64,000 bases of DNA, taken from NCBI RefSeq assembly GCF_025567525.1, contig NZ_JAOQJY010000008.1, positions 62,001 through 126,000 of the forward strand, written 5' to 3'. This document shows, piece by piece, positions 8,373-17,018 of this stretch. The notes under the pieces are model-generated. The model ran no database searches, was not told the origin of the DNA, and saw only the letters and a program-made list of their open reading frames with translations. Made by a program: the position numbers and the translations under genes. The first letter of the stretch is position 1; the number at the start of each line of letters is the position of its first letter. This DNA is from Gallintestinimicrobium propionicum. GTDB lineage: Bacteria > Bacillota > Clostridia > Lachnospirales > Lachnospiraceae.

Positions 8373-9450
8373 AAAACATCTGATCCTCACCGGAGACAGG
8401 GGAAGCGGCAAAACAACACTGCTTTCTGCGCTCTTTCCATGCCCGATGCCGGGGCTTACCTCCTGGGCGGTTTCAAAGCAGGGCGTCTACTTAAAGGACA
8501 ATTTTTCTTCCAAGACCGTGCAAATCGGCAGATTTAACCCTGACAACACGGGTACCGAAAACCGGATGCTGCCTGTTTTAGACGCATTTTCCAAAACCGG
8601 TGTTTCTTTTCTTCGCGCTTGTGCCGACGTTTCTTCTGACTGGATCACCATTGATGAAATCGGATATCTCGAAAGCACCTGTCCCGAATATCAAAACGCC
8701 CTCTCTGAGTTGATGGCGTGCAAGCATCTCCTGATGGTCGTCCGCAAGCAAAAGCTTCCTTTCCTGGACAGTCTGCTTGCACATCAGGATGTCTTCGTTC
8801 TCGATCTGGATCAGCCCTACGGAAACGCAGGCTGTATTCTCATGGCGTCCGGTCAGGGCAGACGCTTTGGGGAAAACAAGCTGCTGACAGATCTCGCAGG
8901 CAAGCCACTGATTCAATGGGCACTCGATGCTTCCGCCGGTCTGTTTGCACACCGCCTGGTTGTGACCGTGCACAAAGAAATCGAACAGCTCTGTCTCTCG
9001 CAGGATATCCCGGTTCTTCTGCATCCTTTTCCCGACCGAAATGACATGATCCGCCTTGGAATGGGTGAAATCAGCTCTTTTATCGATCGCTGCGCCTTCC
9101 TGCCGTCCGACCAGCCTATGATCCTGCCGGAAACCATCGCTTCCCTGCTGCTTTGCGCAAAAAATCTGCCTGACTTTATCTGGCGCCCCTGCTCTAGCGA
9201 CACAGTCGGTTCTCCGGTGATCTTTCCGTCCTGCTTTTTTGAGGAATTAAAAAATCTCCCTCCCAAAAAGGGAGGGAACGTGATCGTTTCCAGGTATCCA
9301 AATCTCGTCCGGACACTTCCGGTTTCTTATTCGGAAGAATTAAAGGACATCGATACAAAAGAGGAGCTGCTTGCTATTTCACAGTATTTGGAGCAGCAGT
9401 CATCAAACCGCTGTTGGCGCTTTGATGACTGTGGGGCTTTCGCCCCTTAA
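8299..9450 (+). CDS. Fusion of a THEP1-like NTPase with a MocA-like molybdopterin nucleotidyltransferase
   Basis: Two-domain cytoplasmic protein (up to 383 aa). Residues 25-165 form a P-loop NTPase resembling the THEP1/NTPase_1 family, with Walker A GDRGSGKTT and a Walker-B-like ITIDEIG. Residues 175-365 form a nucleotidyltransferase of the MobA/MocA type with CILMASGQGRRFGENK, DMIRLGMGEI, FLPSDQPMI, SSDTVGSPVIF and KKGGNV. MocA attaches CMP to molybdopterin for xanthine-dehydrogenase-family enzymes, matching the neighbouring xdhABC. The start is uncertain: ATG 8299 or 8326 both overlap the ModE-like gene and lack strong ribosome sites. The last 20 or so residues are encoded by the 113-bp repeat and look acquired. 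Confidence 0.8.
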   Translation: MKPIGTPAFMPTASCIWKSFQTSGKKHLILTGDRGSGKTTLLSALFPCPMPGLTSWAVSKQGVYLKDNFSSKTVQIGRFNPDNTGTENRMLPVLDAFSKTGVSFLRACADVSSDWITIDEIGYLESTCPEYQNALSELMACKHLLMVVRKQKLPFLDSLLAHQDVFVLDLDQPYGNAGCILMASGQGRRFGENKLLTDLAGKPLIQWALDASAGLFAHRLVVTVHKEIEQLCLSQDIPVLLHPFPDRNDMIRLGMGEISSFIDRCAFLPSDQPMILPETIASLLLCAKNLPDFIWRPCSSDTVGSPVIFPSCFFEELKNLPPKKGGNVIVSRYPNLVRTLPVSYSEELKDIDTKEELLAISQYLEQQSSNRCWRFDDCGAFAP

Positions 9451-9645
9451 AATACTGTCCAGACTGCTCCGCTTGCAAGTTTACTTGCAGCGGTGCATCT
9501 GGACAAGACTTTTGCTTCCTCCTCTCCGCCGGGCAGCAGTCATCAAACCGCTGTTGGCGCTTTGATGACTGTGGGGCTTTCGCCCCTTAAAATACTGTCC
9601 AGACTGCTCCGCTTGCAAGTTTACTTGCAGCGGTGCATCTGGACA
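9393..9645. repeat. 113-bp hairpin-rich sequence duplicated at 140-bp spacing
   Basis: 9393-9505 and 9533-9645 are identical as far as I can compare. Each copy contains three dyads: CAGTCATCAAA/TTTGATGACTG, GGGGC-TTTC-GCCCC, and a long outer arm TGTCCAGA/TCTGGACA enclosing GCAAGT-TT-ACTTGC. The block lies between the convergent mocA-like gene (plus) and spoIVB (minus). It probably ends both transcripts, although no clear T-tract follows. The first copy supplies the 3' end of the mocA-like gene, including its stop codon. Confidence 0.9.
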
Positions 9646-9659
9646 GTATTTTACCCGGC

Positions 9660-11027
9660 TCAATGGGAGAGCATATTTTCGATAAAGATTCCGTATCCCC
9701 GCGTGGGGTCATTTACAAAGACGTGGGTGACGGCACCGACAATTTTCCCGTTCTGGAGGATCGGGGAACCGCTCATGCCCTGGACGATTCCACCGGTTTT
9801 TTCCAGCAGTCTTTCATCTGTTACCTGGATTTCGATTCCGCGGTTGATGTTGTCGTGATCCAGGTGAAGGGCTTTGATTTCGATCGTATAGAGCTGCGGC
9901 GCTCCGTCCTCCTCCAGGCAGCTCAGGATCTGTGCTTCTCCTTTTTTTACTTCCTGTTTCAATCCAACCGGCAGTGCTTCGCCCTGTATTTCGTCCGCTT
10001 CTTCCTGGCTCAGGGTGCCGAAGATTCCTTCGACAGAATTTATGGAGATCGCGCCGATCCGGTTTTCTTTCTTATAATCGATCACTCCGGTCAGTTCTCC
10101 CGGCGTTCCACTAATGCCTTTTCGAATGTTGACGATTTTTGTTTTGTAAAGACTGCCGCTCTGTACCTCCATCAAGTCCGCCGTATCCGTATCGTTGATT
10201 CCATGTCCCAGTGCGCCGAAGCCGTTTTTCTCATCCAGATAGGTCATCGTACCCACGCCCTGCGCGTTATCCCGAATCCAGATACCCAGCTTGTATACCC
10301 CCTCTGTGTTCTGCTGCGGCGTAACCGTCACATCAAAGGTCTGTCCGTCCCTACAGATCGTCAGACACAGCTCCTTTCCCTCCGACGCTGCTACTTGCTC
10401 AGTGAACTGCTTTTTTCCTTCCAATTCTACGCCGTCCACCTTTAAAATGTAATCTCCCGCCCTCAACAGGTATCTTGCCGGTTCCTTTCTGCTATGATCC
10501 AATCCTTCAAAATCGCTTTCTGCGATCACTAAAATCCCCTCGGTTTTGATGTAAATTCCCACCGGGACGCCTGCCGGAATCAACCGCTGTCCCTCGACCA
10601 CATGGACGTCCACCTGTTTAAACGGCACGATTCCAAACAGCTTTACATCCATCGTGTAATCCTGAATCTGACTCGCCTGCACGGTCAGCGGTCTGTTCAA
10701 ATTGACCGGAATCACGTCTTTCTGCGCCGTCTTTTCGCCGTAAATCGTTCCGCTCACCGGCACATCCAAAAACAACTCCTGCTCTTCTCCGGCGCGAATC
10801 CGGATGGAGGAGGGGATTTTCTGCCAGGTCTGGTAAATCCAGCCGCCAGCACCACCAAGCACCGCCATCAAAATCCAGAATGCTAAAATCTTCCGAAGAC
10901 AAGGCTTTCGTTTCTTTCCAGCTGCATGCGTAGGAAAAACGCTGCTTGGCGCATGAGGCAGCGAAGCTGCACTGTTTTGCATACAGTTTTCCGGATTCCG
11001 TTTTTTGACAACGTCTTTTTTCTCCAT
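9660..11027 (-). CDS. spoIVB: Stage IV sporulation protein B, SpoIVB serine peptidase
   Basis: Forespore-secreted serine peptidase (455 aa) that signals across the intermembrane space to activate pro-sigma-K processing. One transmembrane segment lies at about residues 46-66. A PDZ domain lies at about 155-240 (YLLRAGDYILKVDGVEL). The C-terminal S55 peptidase domain has His275 in GALGHGI and the nucleophile Ser419 in QGMSGSPI. The start is ATG at 11027 with AAAGGAGAA upstream. It is the last gene of the recN cluster, 180 bp after recN and past recN's terminator, so it probably has its own forespore promoter; I could not identify one confidently. The usual downstream neighbour spo0A is absent. 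Confidence 0.95.
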   Translation of the reverse strand: MEKKDVVKKRNPENCMQNSAASLPHAPSSVFPTHAAGKKRKPCLRKILAFWILMAVLGGAGGWIYQTWQKIPSSIRIRAGEEQELFLDVPVSGTIYGEKTAQKDVIPVNLNRPLTVQASQIQDYTMDVKLFGIVPFKQVDVHVVEGQRLIPAGVPVGIYIKTEGILVIAESDFEGLDHSRKEPARYLLRAGDYILKVDGVELEGKKQFTEQVAASEGKELCLTICRDGQTFDVTVTPQQNTEGVYKLGIWIRDNAQGVGTMTYLDEKNGFGALGHGINDTDTADLMEVQSGSLYKTKIVNIRKGISGTPGELTGVIDYKKENRIGAISINSVEGIFGTLSQEEADEIQGEALPVGLKQEVKKGEAQILSCLEEDGAPQLYTIEIKALHLDHDNINRGIEIQVTDERLLEKTGGIVQGMSGSPILQNGKIVGAVTHVFVNDPTRGYGIFIENMLSH

Positions 11028-11094
11028 GCAGCTTCTCCTTTCTGATTTCCTTCCAATAGCCTGTAGAATCCTGCGCCTGCGGCGGGTAACATAA

Positions 11095-11171
11095 GCGACA
11101 TCATTTCCCTTCGCCTCCCCGCGGAGCGTTTTTTATCGTATAGATACAAAGTTTCCTGTACGATAAAAAAA
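11095..11171 (-). repeat. Shortened copy of a terminator-associated palindromic element
   Basis: Read on the minus strand, this stretch starts in the T-tract of the recN terminator. It then gives ATCGTACAGG, a short loop region and CTATACGATAAAAAAC, followed by GCTCCGCGGGGAGGCG. The same succession, with only a few changes, is found at the 44.6-kb element (44543-44690). The distal core hairpin present in that copy is missing here. Confidence 0.75.
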
Positions 11172-11195
11172 GAGAACATCATCTCTGACGTCCTC
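11164..11195 (-). terminator. Intrinsic terminator after recN
   Basis: On the minus strand, GAGGACGTC-AGAGAT-GATGTTCTC forms a 9-bp stem with three G-U pairs. It is followed by seven or more T residues and begins 11 bases after the recN stop codon. The T-tract is shared with the adjoining palindromic repeat. Confidence 0.8.
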
Positions 11196-11205
11196 TTTAG
11201 TATGC

Positions 11206-12897
11206 TCAGTTCTGTTTCTTTTTTTCTGCCAAATCCTTCATTTCTTTTGCATTGGCAAGCACCGATTCTGTCAGCTGCGCCGCTCCGGAAAGCCTTGCAA
11301 GCTCTTTCAGGCTGTCTGCCTCGGACAGCTCTGTGATCGTCGTCGCCGTAGAATGGTCGGTTGCATTTTTTTCAATATAAAAATGATGATCCGCCATCGC
11401 CGCGATCTGCGGCAGATGCGTGATGCAGATAATCTGGTGCGTTCTGCCTAAAATTCCCAGTTTTTCCGAAACCTTCCAGGCGGTCTTTCCGCTGATTCCG
11501 GCATCAATTTCATCAAAAATAAACGTGCCGATCTTTTCCTGCTTCGCCGTAATCGTCTTTAGCGCAAGCATGATTCTGGAGAGCTCGCCGCCGCTTGCAA
11601 TCGCCGCCAGCGGTTTGACCGGCTCTCCGGGATTAGTCGAAATCAAAAATACAACCTCGTCCTTTCCCTCTGCACCAAAGCTGTCTTTTTGCGTCAGGGA
11701 AACCTGAAATTCCACATGCAGAAAGTTCATATCCTGTAATGCGCTTTCCATGTCCTTCTGAAACTCCTGCGCCGCCTTTGTTCGAAGCGCTGTCAGCCTC
11801 TGTGCCAGCTGTGCTAACATTTTTTCGTTCTCAGAAAGTTCCCTGCGCCTTTGCTCCAGCCATTCCTCCTGGTGCAGCAGGCGATCCAGCTCCTGATTTT
11901 TCTGTTCTGCGTAAGCCAAAACTTCTTCTATGGTGCTGCCGTATTTATCTTTTAGGTGATTGACCGTATTTAAACGATTTTCCGTCTCTGAAAGCTGTTC
12001 TTCATCAAATTCGAGATCGGACAGATATTCCGAAACTGCCCGATTAAAATCGTTCAACAGTCCGTCCACATCCGCCAGCAGCTGTACCAGCTGTCCGAGT
12101 CCGTCATCACAGGATAATACCTGTGACAGCTCCCGAAGCGCACGCCCGGTCAGCTCCCCGGCTCCGTTTCCTTCTTCCTCTCCGGTCAGTCCGTGTACCA
12201 GATTCAACGTCTCTGCAATCTTGCGCCCGTTCACCATCCTACGGTAATCACGTTCCAGCTGCTCGTCCTCACCTGCCTGCAAATTTGCTTCTTCAATTTC
12301 ATCCCGCTCGAACTCTGCGAGGGAAATTTCCCGTTTACGTGTCTGTTCGTCCAGCTCGTTTTCCGCAATCTCCTGCAGAATCGCGCTGTGCTCACGCCAG
12401 CAGGCAGCATACGCTTCTTTTACATGGGGCAGCTCTTTTTCCGCATATGCGTCCAGAATTTCCAGATGTCTCTTCGTCTGCAAGAGAATCTGGCTATCAT
12501 GTTGTCCGTGAATGTCGATCAAAAGCCCTGCCAGCTCGCGCATCTGGCGGATCGGCACAGTCTCCCCGTTAATCCGGCAGATACTTCGGTTTGGCATGAC
12601 CCTTCTCTGTAAAATAATCTGATTGTCCTCCGCCGGAAGATCCATCCGGCGAAGTGCCTCCCTCACTTCTTCTGACCCTTCAAAGGTCAGCTCGATCAAC
12701 GCATATTCCGCACCCGTCCGGATCATATCCCGATCCGCCTTTGCGCCAAGCGCCAGCGCCACCGAGCCAAGAATGACGGATTTTCCGGCGCCCGTCTCGC
12801 CCGTCAGAATGTTCAGTCCCGGCTGAAAGAACACTTCCGTCTCTTCAATCAGCGCCAGGTTCCTGACATGCAGACTCACTAACATTGTTTGGCTCAA
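11206..12897 (-). CDS. recN: DNA repair protein RecN
   Basis: SMC-like ATPase (563 aa) for double-strand-break repair. Walker A is GETGAGKS near residue 35. A central coiled-coil region runs from about 155 to 370. The C-terminal ABC signature lies in ASGGELSRIMLALK, followed by Walker B FIFDEIDAGISG. The start is taken as TTG at 12897 because GGGAG lies seven bases upstream; an ATG four codons later is the alternative. It lies 13 bp after argR and is followed by a clear terminator, so the housekeeping operon probably ends here. Confidence 0.96.
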   Translation of the reverse strand: MSQTMLVSLHVRNLALIEETEVFFQPGLNILTGETGAGKSVILGSVALALGAKADRDMIRTGAEYALIELTFEGSEEVREALRRMDLPAEDNQIILQRRVMPNRSICRINGETVPIRQMRELAGLLIDIHGQHDSQILLQTKRHLEILDAYAEKELPHVKEAYAACWREHSAILQEIAENELDEQTRKREISLAEFERDEIEEANLQAGEDEQLERDYRRMVNGRKIAETLNLVHGLTGEEEGNGAGELTGRALRELSQVLSCDDGLGQLVQLLADVDGLLNDFNRAVSEYLSDLEFDEEQLSETENRLNTVNHLKDKYGSTIEEVLAYAEQKNQELDRLLHQEEWLEQRRRELSENEKMLAQLAQRLTALRTKAAQEFQKDMESALQDMNFLHVEFQVSLTQKDSFGAEGKDEVVFLISTNPGEPVKPLAAIASGGELSRIMLALKTITAKQEKIGTFIFDEIDAGISGKTAWKVSEKLGILGRTHQIICITHLPQIAAMADHHFYIEKNATDHSTATTITELSEADSLKELARLSGAAQLTESVLANAKEMKDLAEKKKQN

Positions 12898-12910
12898 TCT
12901 TGTACTCCCT

Positions 12911-13363
12911 TTACTGTTTCATCAGTTCCCGGATTTTTCCCATCAGAATCCGGGTATCCTCTACGGAACGAACTGCAATCATAATCGTATCATCGCCTGC
13001 GATACAGCCGACCACTTCCCCGAAATGAATGGCATCCAGCGCAGCCGCCACTGCCATCGCCATTCCGGAAACCGTCCGCATGACCAAAATATTCTGCGCC
13101 ATATCCATCGATACAAAGGCGTCCCTCAGCACGCGGATATACTTGTCCGACAGCAGCTCATTTTCTTTTTTCAGAATCACATATTTCTGCCGCCCATTTC
13201 CGGTCGGAAGCTTGGAAAGGTTCATCTGACGGATATCGCGGGAAATTGTCGCCTGCGTCACCGTAAATCCGGCTTCTTTTAATTTTTCCGCAAGCTCTTC
13301 CTGGGTTTCGATCTCATAGCGTGATACCAGCTCTGCAATTTTCTGATGTCTGTTTTGTTTCAT
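12911..13363 (-). CDS. argR: Arginine repressor ArgR/AhrC
   Basis: Hexameric arginine-responsive DNA-binding protein (150 aa). The N-terminal winged helix contains the family pattern TVTQATISRDIRQMNLSK. The C-terminal oligomerisation and arginine-binding domain contains GCIAGDDTIMIAVRS. Length and the position between nadK and recN are the standard clostridial arrangement. It regulates arginine biosynthesis and catabolism genes located elsewhere; no ARG box was recognised in the window. Confidence 0.95.
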   Translation of the reverse strand: MKQNRHQKIAELVSRYEIETQEELAEKLKEAGFTVTQATISRDIRQMNLSKLPTGNGRQKYVILKKENELLSDKYIRVLRDAFVSMDMAQNILVMRTVSGMAMAVAAALDAIHFGEVVGCIAGDDTIMIAVRSVEDTRILMGKIRELMKQ

Positions 13364-13388
13364 TCCTGTTTTCTCCCCTTACAGACGG

Positions 13389-14240
13389 TTAATCGCTCAT
13401 CTTCCGATGCAGCACGTCCAAAAAACCGGCTTCACTGATTTTGATAATCGAAGTCGTCTTGATGCTTTTGGTTACTCGCACCTCGTCAAGCGGAGCCAGC
13501 TCCACGTTTCTCGCCCCATCAAAGCATGCCTCAATCCCGGTCTCTTCCCGCCCCGCCTTGCCGATAATCCGGATAATAATCTCATCGTCCGCCCGCAGGA
13601 CGATGCTTCTCGTCTGCAGGGTATGCGGACAAACCGGCGTCAGCAGAATCATCTGAGCGCCCGGCTCTACCAGAGGACCGCCTGCCGACATGTTATACCC
13701 GGTTGAACCAGTCGGCGTCGCAATGATAATGCCGTCCGCATGATATTCCTTTAACAATTTTCCATTTACATAGATCTGAAAATACAACATTCGCAGATGG
13801 CCGCAGCGCGTGATCGTGATATCATTTAGTGCACTGTTTTCCTCTTCCATCCTACCCTGCCGGTAAATCTGTCCGCACAGCATCATTCGGTCTTCTACCT
13901 GATAGCTGCCCGCCACCAGCCGGTCTATTGCATCTTCCATTCCACTTTTTTCTACTTCTGTCAAATAGCCGAGGGTTCCCAGATTGATCCCGAGCATCGG
14001 AATCTGGCTATCCGCCGTATCCCGCGCCGCCCGCAGCATCGTCCCGTCCCCGCCCAGTACCAAAATCGCATCTGTCCGGTCTCCCTCCCTCAGAAGAATC
14101 CGCTTCCATTCCTCTTTCGGAATTTCGTCCGCATAAACACTGCATGACGCCTGCCGCAGCTTCAACAGCTCCTGCACTCGTCGGGTGATCTCCAGATCCG
14201 GATCTTTCGGGCGGTTCGTAATGATAATAAAATGTTTCAT
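13389..14240 (-). CDS. nadK: NAD kinase
   Basis: ATP- or polyphosphate-dependent NAD kinase (283 aa) producing NADP in the cytoplasm. It carries the catalytic GGDGT motif (VLGGDGTMLRAARD), the NE/D-type loop at SALNDITI, and the glycine-rich GSTGYNMSAGGP motif of the family. Length is typical. It is translated from ATG 14240, 23 bp after tlyA, inside the conserved dxs-tlyA-nadK-argR-recN cluster. Confidence 0.96.
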   Translation of the reverse strand: MKHFIIITNRPKDPDLEITRRVQELLKLRQASCSVYADEIPKEEWKRILLREGDRTDAILVLGGDGTMLRAARDTADSQIPMLGINLGTLGYLTEVEKSGMEDAIDRLVAGSYQVEDRMMLCGQIYRQGRMEEENSALNDITITRCGHLRMLYFQIYVNGKLLKEYHADGIIIATPTGSTGYNMSAGGPLVEPGAQMILLTPVCPHTLQTRSIVLRADDEIIIRIIGKAGREETGIEACFDGARNVELAPLDEVRVTKSIKTTSIIKISEAGFLDVLHRKMSD

Positions 14241-14263
14241 AATTCTTTCCCCTGCCCGGATTT

Positions 14264-15145
14264 TTATTCTTTGAGCGTCTCGTGTGCCTGCTCTACGATC
14301 CTCGCAATCAGCTGGCGATTTTCTTCTGTTTCGGAAATACCGCCTTTAGCAGCCTGTGTCTCTTCCAGTGCAGCCTCTGCCGCCTGTTCGCTTTCATAGG
14401 CTTCCGGCTGCTCTTCTTTCTGTATAAAAATCAGATATTCAATATTTCCCTCAGGTCCCTTGATCGGCGACCAGGTCAACCCCAACACGGAAAAATGTAA
14501 AAGCGCCGCAAAATCCATAACCTTTGCAATGACCTCGCGATGCACTGCCGGATCGCGGACAACACCCTTTTTCCCGACCTTTTCCCGACCTGCCTCGAAC
14601 TGTGGTTTGATCAGACAAACCATCTGTCCGCCGCATTTTAAAAGTCTCCATGCCGGAAGCAGGATTTTCGTCAGGGAAATAAAGGAAACATCCACCGATG
14701 CAAAATCGAGGTCATCCGCAATCTGATCCCTCGTCAGATACCGGAAATTCGTCTTTTCCATGCAGACAACGCGCTCGTCCTGCCGCAGCTTCCACGCGAG
14801 CTGACCGTGTCCGACATCGACGGAATAAACCTTTTTCGCCCCGTTCTGCAGCATGCAGTCCGTAAAGCCCCCGGTCGAAGAACCGATATCCATACAGATA
14901 TCACCCTCCAGTGTGATCGGGAAGCACGCCATCGCCTTTTCCAGCTTCAGACCGCCGCGGCTCACATAACGCAGCGAGCTTCCCTTTACCGTGATCGTCA
15001 CCTTCGATTCATCGAACATGGCTCCCGCCTTGTCCTCTCTCTGTCCCTGGACAAAGACCTCTCCCGCCATAATCACAGCCTTGGCTTTTTCTCTTGATTC
15101 TGCAAGTCCCTGCTTCACTAACAGGACATCCAAGCGTTCCTTCAT
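14264..15145 (-). CDS. tlyA: TlyA-family rRNA 2'-O-methyltransferase (hemolysin-like)
   Basis: Protein of 293 aa. The N-terminal S4 RNA-binding domain spans residues 1-64 (RLDVLLVKQGLAESREKAK). An FtsJ-like SAM-dependent methyltransferase domain follows, with motif I DIGSSTGGFTDCML and the DVSFISL and LIKPQFE segments. The family 2'-O-methylates rRNA. The C-terminus from about residue 255 is an Ala/Glu-rich tail not needed for the fold. It overlaps dxs by 4 bp (ATGA), so translation is coupled. Confidence 0.94.
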   Translation of the reverse strand: MKERLDVLLVKQGLAESREKAKAVIMAGEVFVQGQREDKAGAMFDESKVTITVKGSSLRYVSRGGLKLEKAMACFPITLEGDICMDIGSSTGGFTDCMLQNGAKKVYSVDVGHGQLAWKLRQDERVVCMEKTNFRYLTRDQIADDLDFASVDVSFISLTKILLPAWRLLKCGGQMVCLIKPQFEAGREKVGKKGVVRDPAVHREVIAKVMDFAALLHFSVLGLTWSPIKGPEGNIEYLIFIQKEEQPEAYESEQAAEAALEETQAAKGGISETEENRQLIARIVEQAHETLKE

Positions 15146-17004
15146 TTTGCTTCCAGTTCCTTTTCTATCTTTTCCAGGACAGCGGATGTACTGATTCCGA
15201 TCTCCTGTTTCAAAATATCTACATTGCCGTGCTCTACATATTCGTCCGGAATCGTAATCGGCAGTACCTCGATCGGCAGCTTTTCCTGCTCCACGAGCGT
15301 AATTACCTTTTCAGACAGACCGCCACTCGCCACATTTTCTTCCATCGGCACGATCAGGTCGTGGTTCTTTGCAAGGTATCGAACCATATTCTCATCGATG
15401 GGCTTGACAAATCTTGCGTTGACAACTGTACAGGAAATGCCTTTTTCTTTCAATGCTTCCCGCACCTCTACCGCAGTCTTTACCATGCTGCCGACTGCAA
15501 ACAGAGCAATCTTTTCTTCTTCGAACAGCATCTCACTCTTGCCCATTTCAACGTCCGCACGCTTGTCCGCCAGCCCGTCATACGCCTCACCGCGGGGATA
15601 CCGGATTGCGATCGGCCCTTTGAAATCATAGGCAAACTTCATCATATCGGAAAGTTCCCATTTGTTTTTGGGCGCCATGATGTGCATATTCGGGATGGAC
15701 GATAAAAACGACAGATCAAAAATGCCCTGATGGGTCTCACCGTCGCTTCCGACCAGCCCCGCCCGGTCAATCGCAAAGATTACCGGAACATTCTGCAGAC
15801 AGACATCGTGTAAAATCTGGTCGTAGGCACGCTGCAAAAACGAAGAATAAATCGCCACAACCGGATGCAGTCCGCCAACCGCCAGACCTGCTGCAAAGGT
15901 CACTGCATGCTCTTCCGCAATGCCAACGTCAAAAAAACGTTCGGGGTATGCCTTACGGAAACGCTTTAATCCGGTTCCGTCCGGCATCGCCGCCGTAATC
16001 GCCACCACATCGGGATGGCGCGCCGCAAGCTTTACCATGACGGTAGAAAAAATATCTGTATAGTTGGCTTTTGTTTTTTTCTTTACCGGAACACCGGTTG
16101 CCACATCGAAGGGCTCTGCCCCATGGAATCTCGCCGGATGCTTCTCTGCCGGAGCATAGCCCTTGCCCTTCTGGGTCAGAACATGGATCAGGACGCAGTT
16201 TTTGCGCCGCTTCGCCTCGCGGATGACCCGAACCAGTCCGTTGACATCGTGTCCATCCACAGGCCCTAAATAGGTGATCCCCATATCCTCAAACCACATA
16301 CCCGGAATCACCAGCTGTTTTAAGCTGTTTTTGGCGCGGCGCACACCGGTCACAACGCCGTCTCCGTAACGCGTGTTGCGCAGTGCGTCGTAAATGTTGT
16401 CCTTGATGTCCAAATAGGCGTTCGAAGTACGGATGTTATTCAGATATTTGGAAACACCGCCCACATTTTCGGAAATAGACATGTTGTTATCATTTAAAAT
16501 AATGATAAAGTTCGTCTCCATCCTCGCCGCATTGTTCAGCGCTTCGTATGCCATTCCACCTGTCAGCGCACCGTCTCCGATCACGGAAACAACGGTATTG
16601 GTTTTACCCTGAATATCTCTTGCGCGCACAAGTCCCAGTCCGGCAGAAATCGAAGTGGAGGAATGTCCCGTATCAAAGCTGTCGCAGTCGCTCTCTTTGC
16701 GTTTCGGAAATCCGCTCATTCCGCCGTATTTGCGCAAATGGTCGAAGCCCTCACGTCTGCCGGTCAGCAGCTTATGGGTGTAGGACTGATGCCCGACGTC
16801 CCATACGATCTTATCTTCCGGCAGATTCAGCGCGATATGCATCGCCATCGTCAGCTCGACAGCTCCCAGATTCGAGCCGAGATGCCCGCCAGTTACACTG
16901 ATCTTCTCAATCAGGAACTGACGGATTTCCTCTGCAAGAAGCGGATAATCCTTTGGATTTATTTTTTTGATATCATTTGTCTGCTGTATCTGTTCCAGAA
17001 GCAT
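15142..17004 (-). CDS. dxs: 1-deoxy-D-xylulose-5-phosphate synthase
   Basis: Thiamine-diphosphate enzyme (620 aa) condensing pyruvate and glyceraldehyde-3-phosphate, the first step of the MEP isoprenoid pathway. The TPP-binding motif GDGALTGGMAYEALNNA is intact. The transketolase central domain contains GIAEEHAVTFAAGLA, and the C-terminal domain spans roughly residues 500-620. Full family length. It sits 14 bp after ispA, so precursor supply and prenyl-chain synthesis are co-transcribed. Confidence 0.97.
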   Translation of the reverse strand: MLLEQIQQTNDIKKINPKDYPLLAEEIRQFLIEKISVTGGHLGSNLGAVELTMAMHIALNLPEDKIVWDVGHQSYTHKLLTGRREGFDHLRKYGGMSGFPKRKESDCDSFDTGHSSTSISAGLGLVRARDIQGKTNTVVSVIGDGALTGGMAYEALNNAARMETNFIIILNDNNMSISENVGGVSKYLNNIRTSNAYLDIKDNIYDALRNTRYGDGVVTGVRRAKNSLKQLVIPGMWFEDMGITYLGPVDGHDVNGLVRVIREAKRRKNCVLIHVLTQKGKGYAPAEKHPARFHGAEPFDVATGVPVKKKTKANYTDIFSTVMVKLAARHPDVVAITAAMPDGTGLKRFRKAYPERFFDVGIAEEHAVTFAAGLAVGGLHPVVAIYSSFLQRAYDQILHDVCLQNVPVIFAIDRAGLVGSDGETHQGIFDLSFLSSIPNMHIMAPKNKWELSDMMKFAYDFKGPIAIRYPRGEAYDGLADKRADVEMGKSEMLFEEEKIALFAVGSMVKTAVEVREALKEKGISCTVVNARFVKPIDENMVRYLAKNHDLIVPMEENVASGGLSEKVITLVEQEKLPIEVLPITIPDEYVEHGNVDILKQEIGISTSAVLEKIEKELEAK

Positions 17005-17018
17005 AAGCAGCCCCCTCT

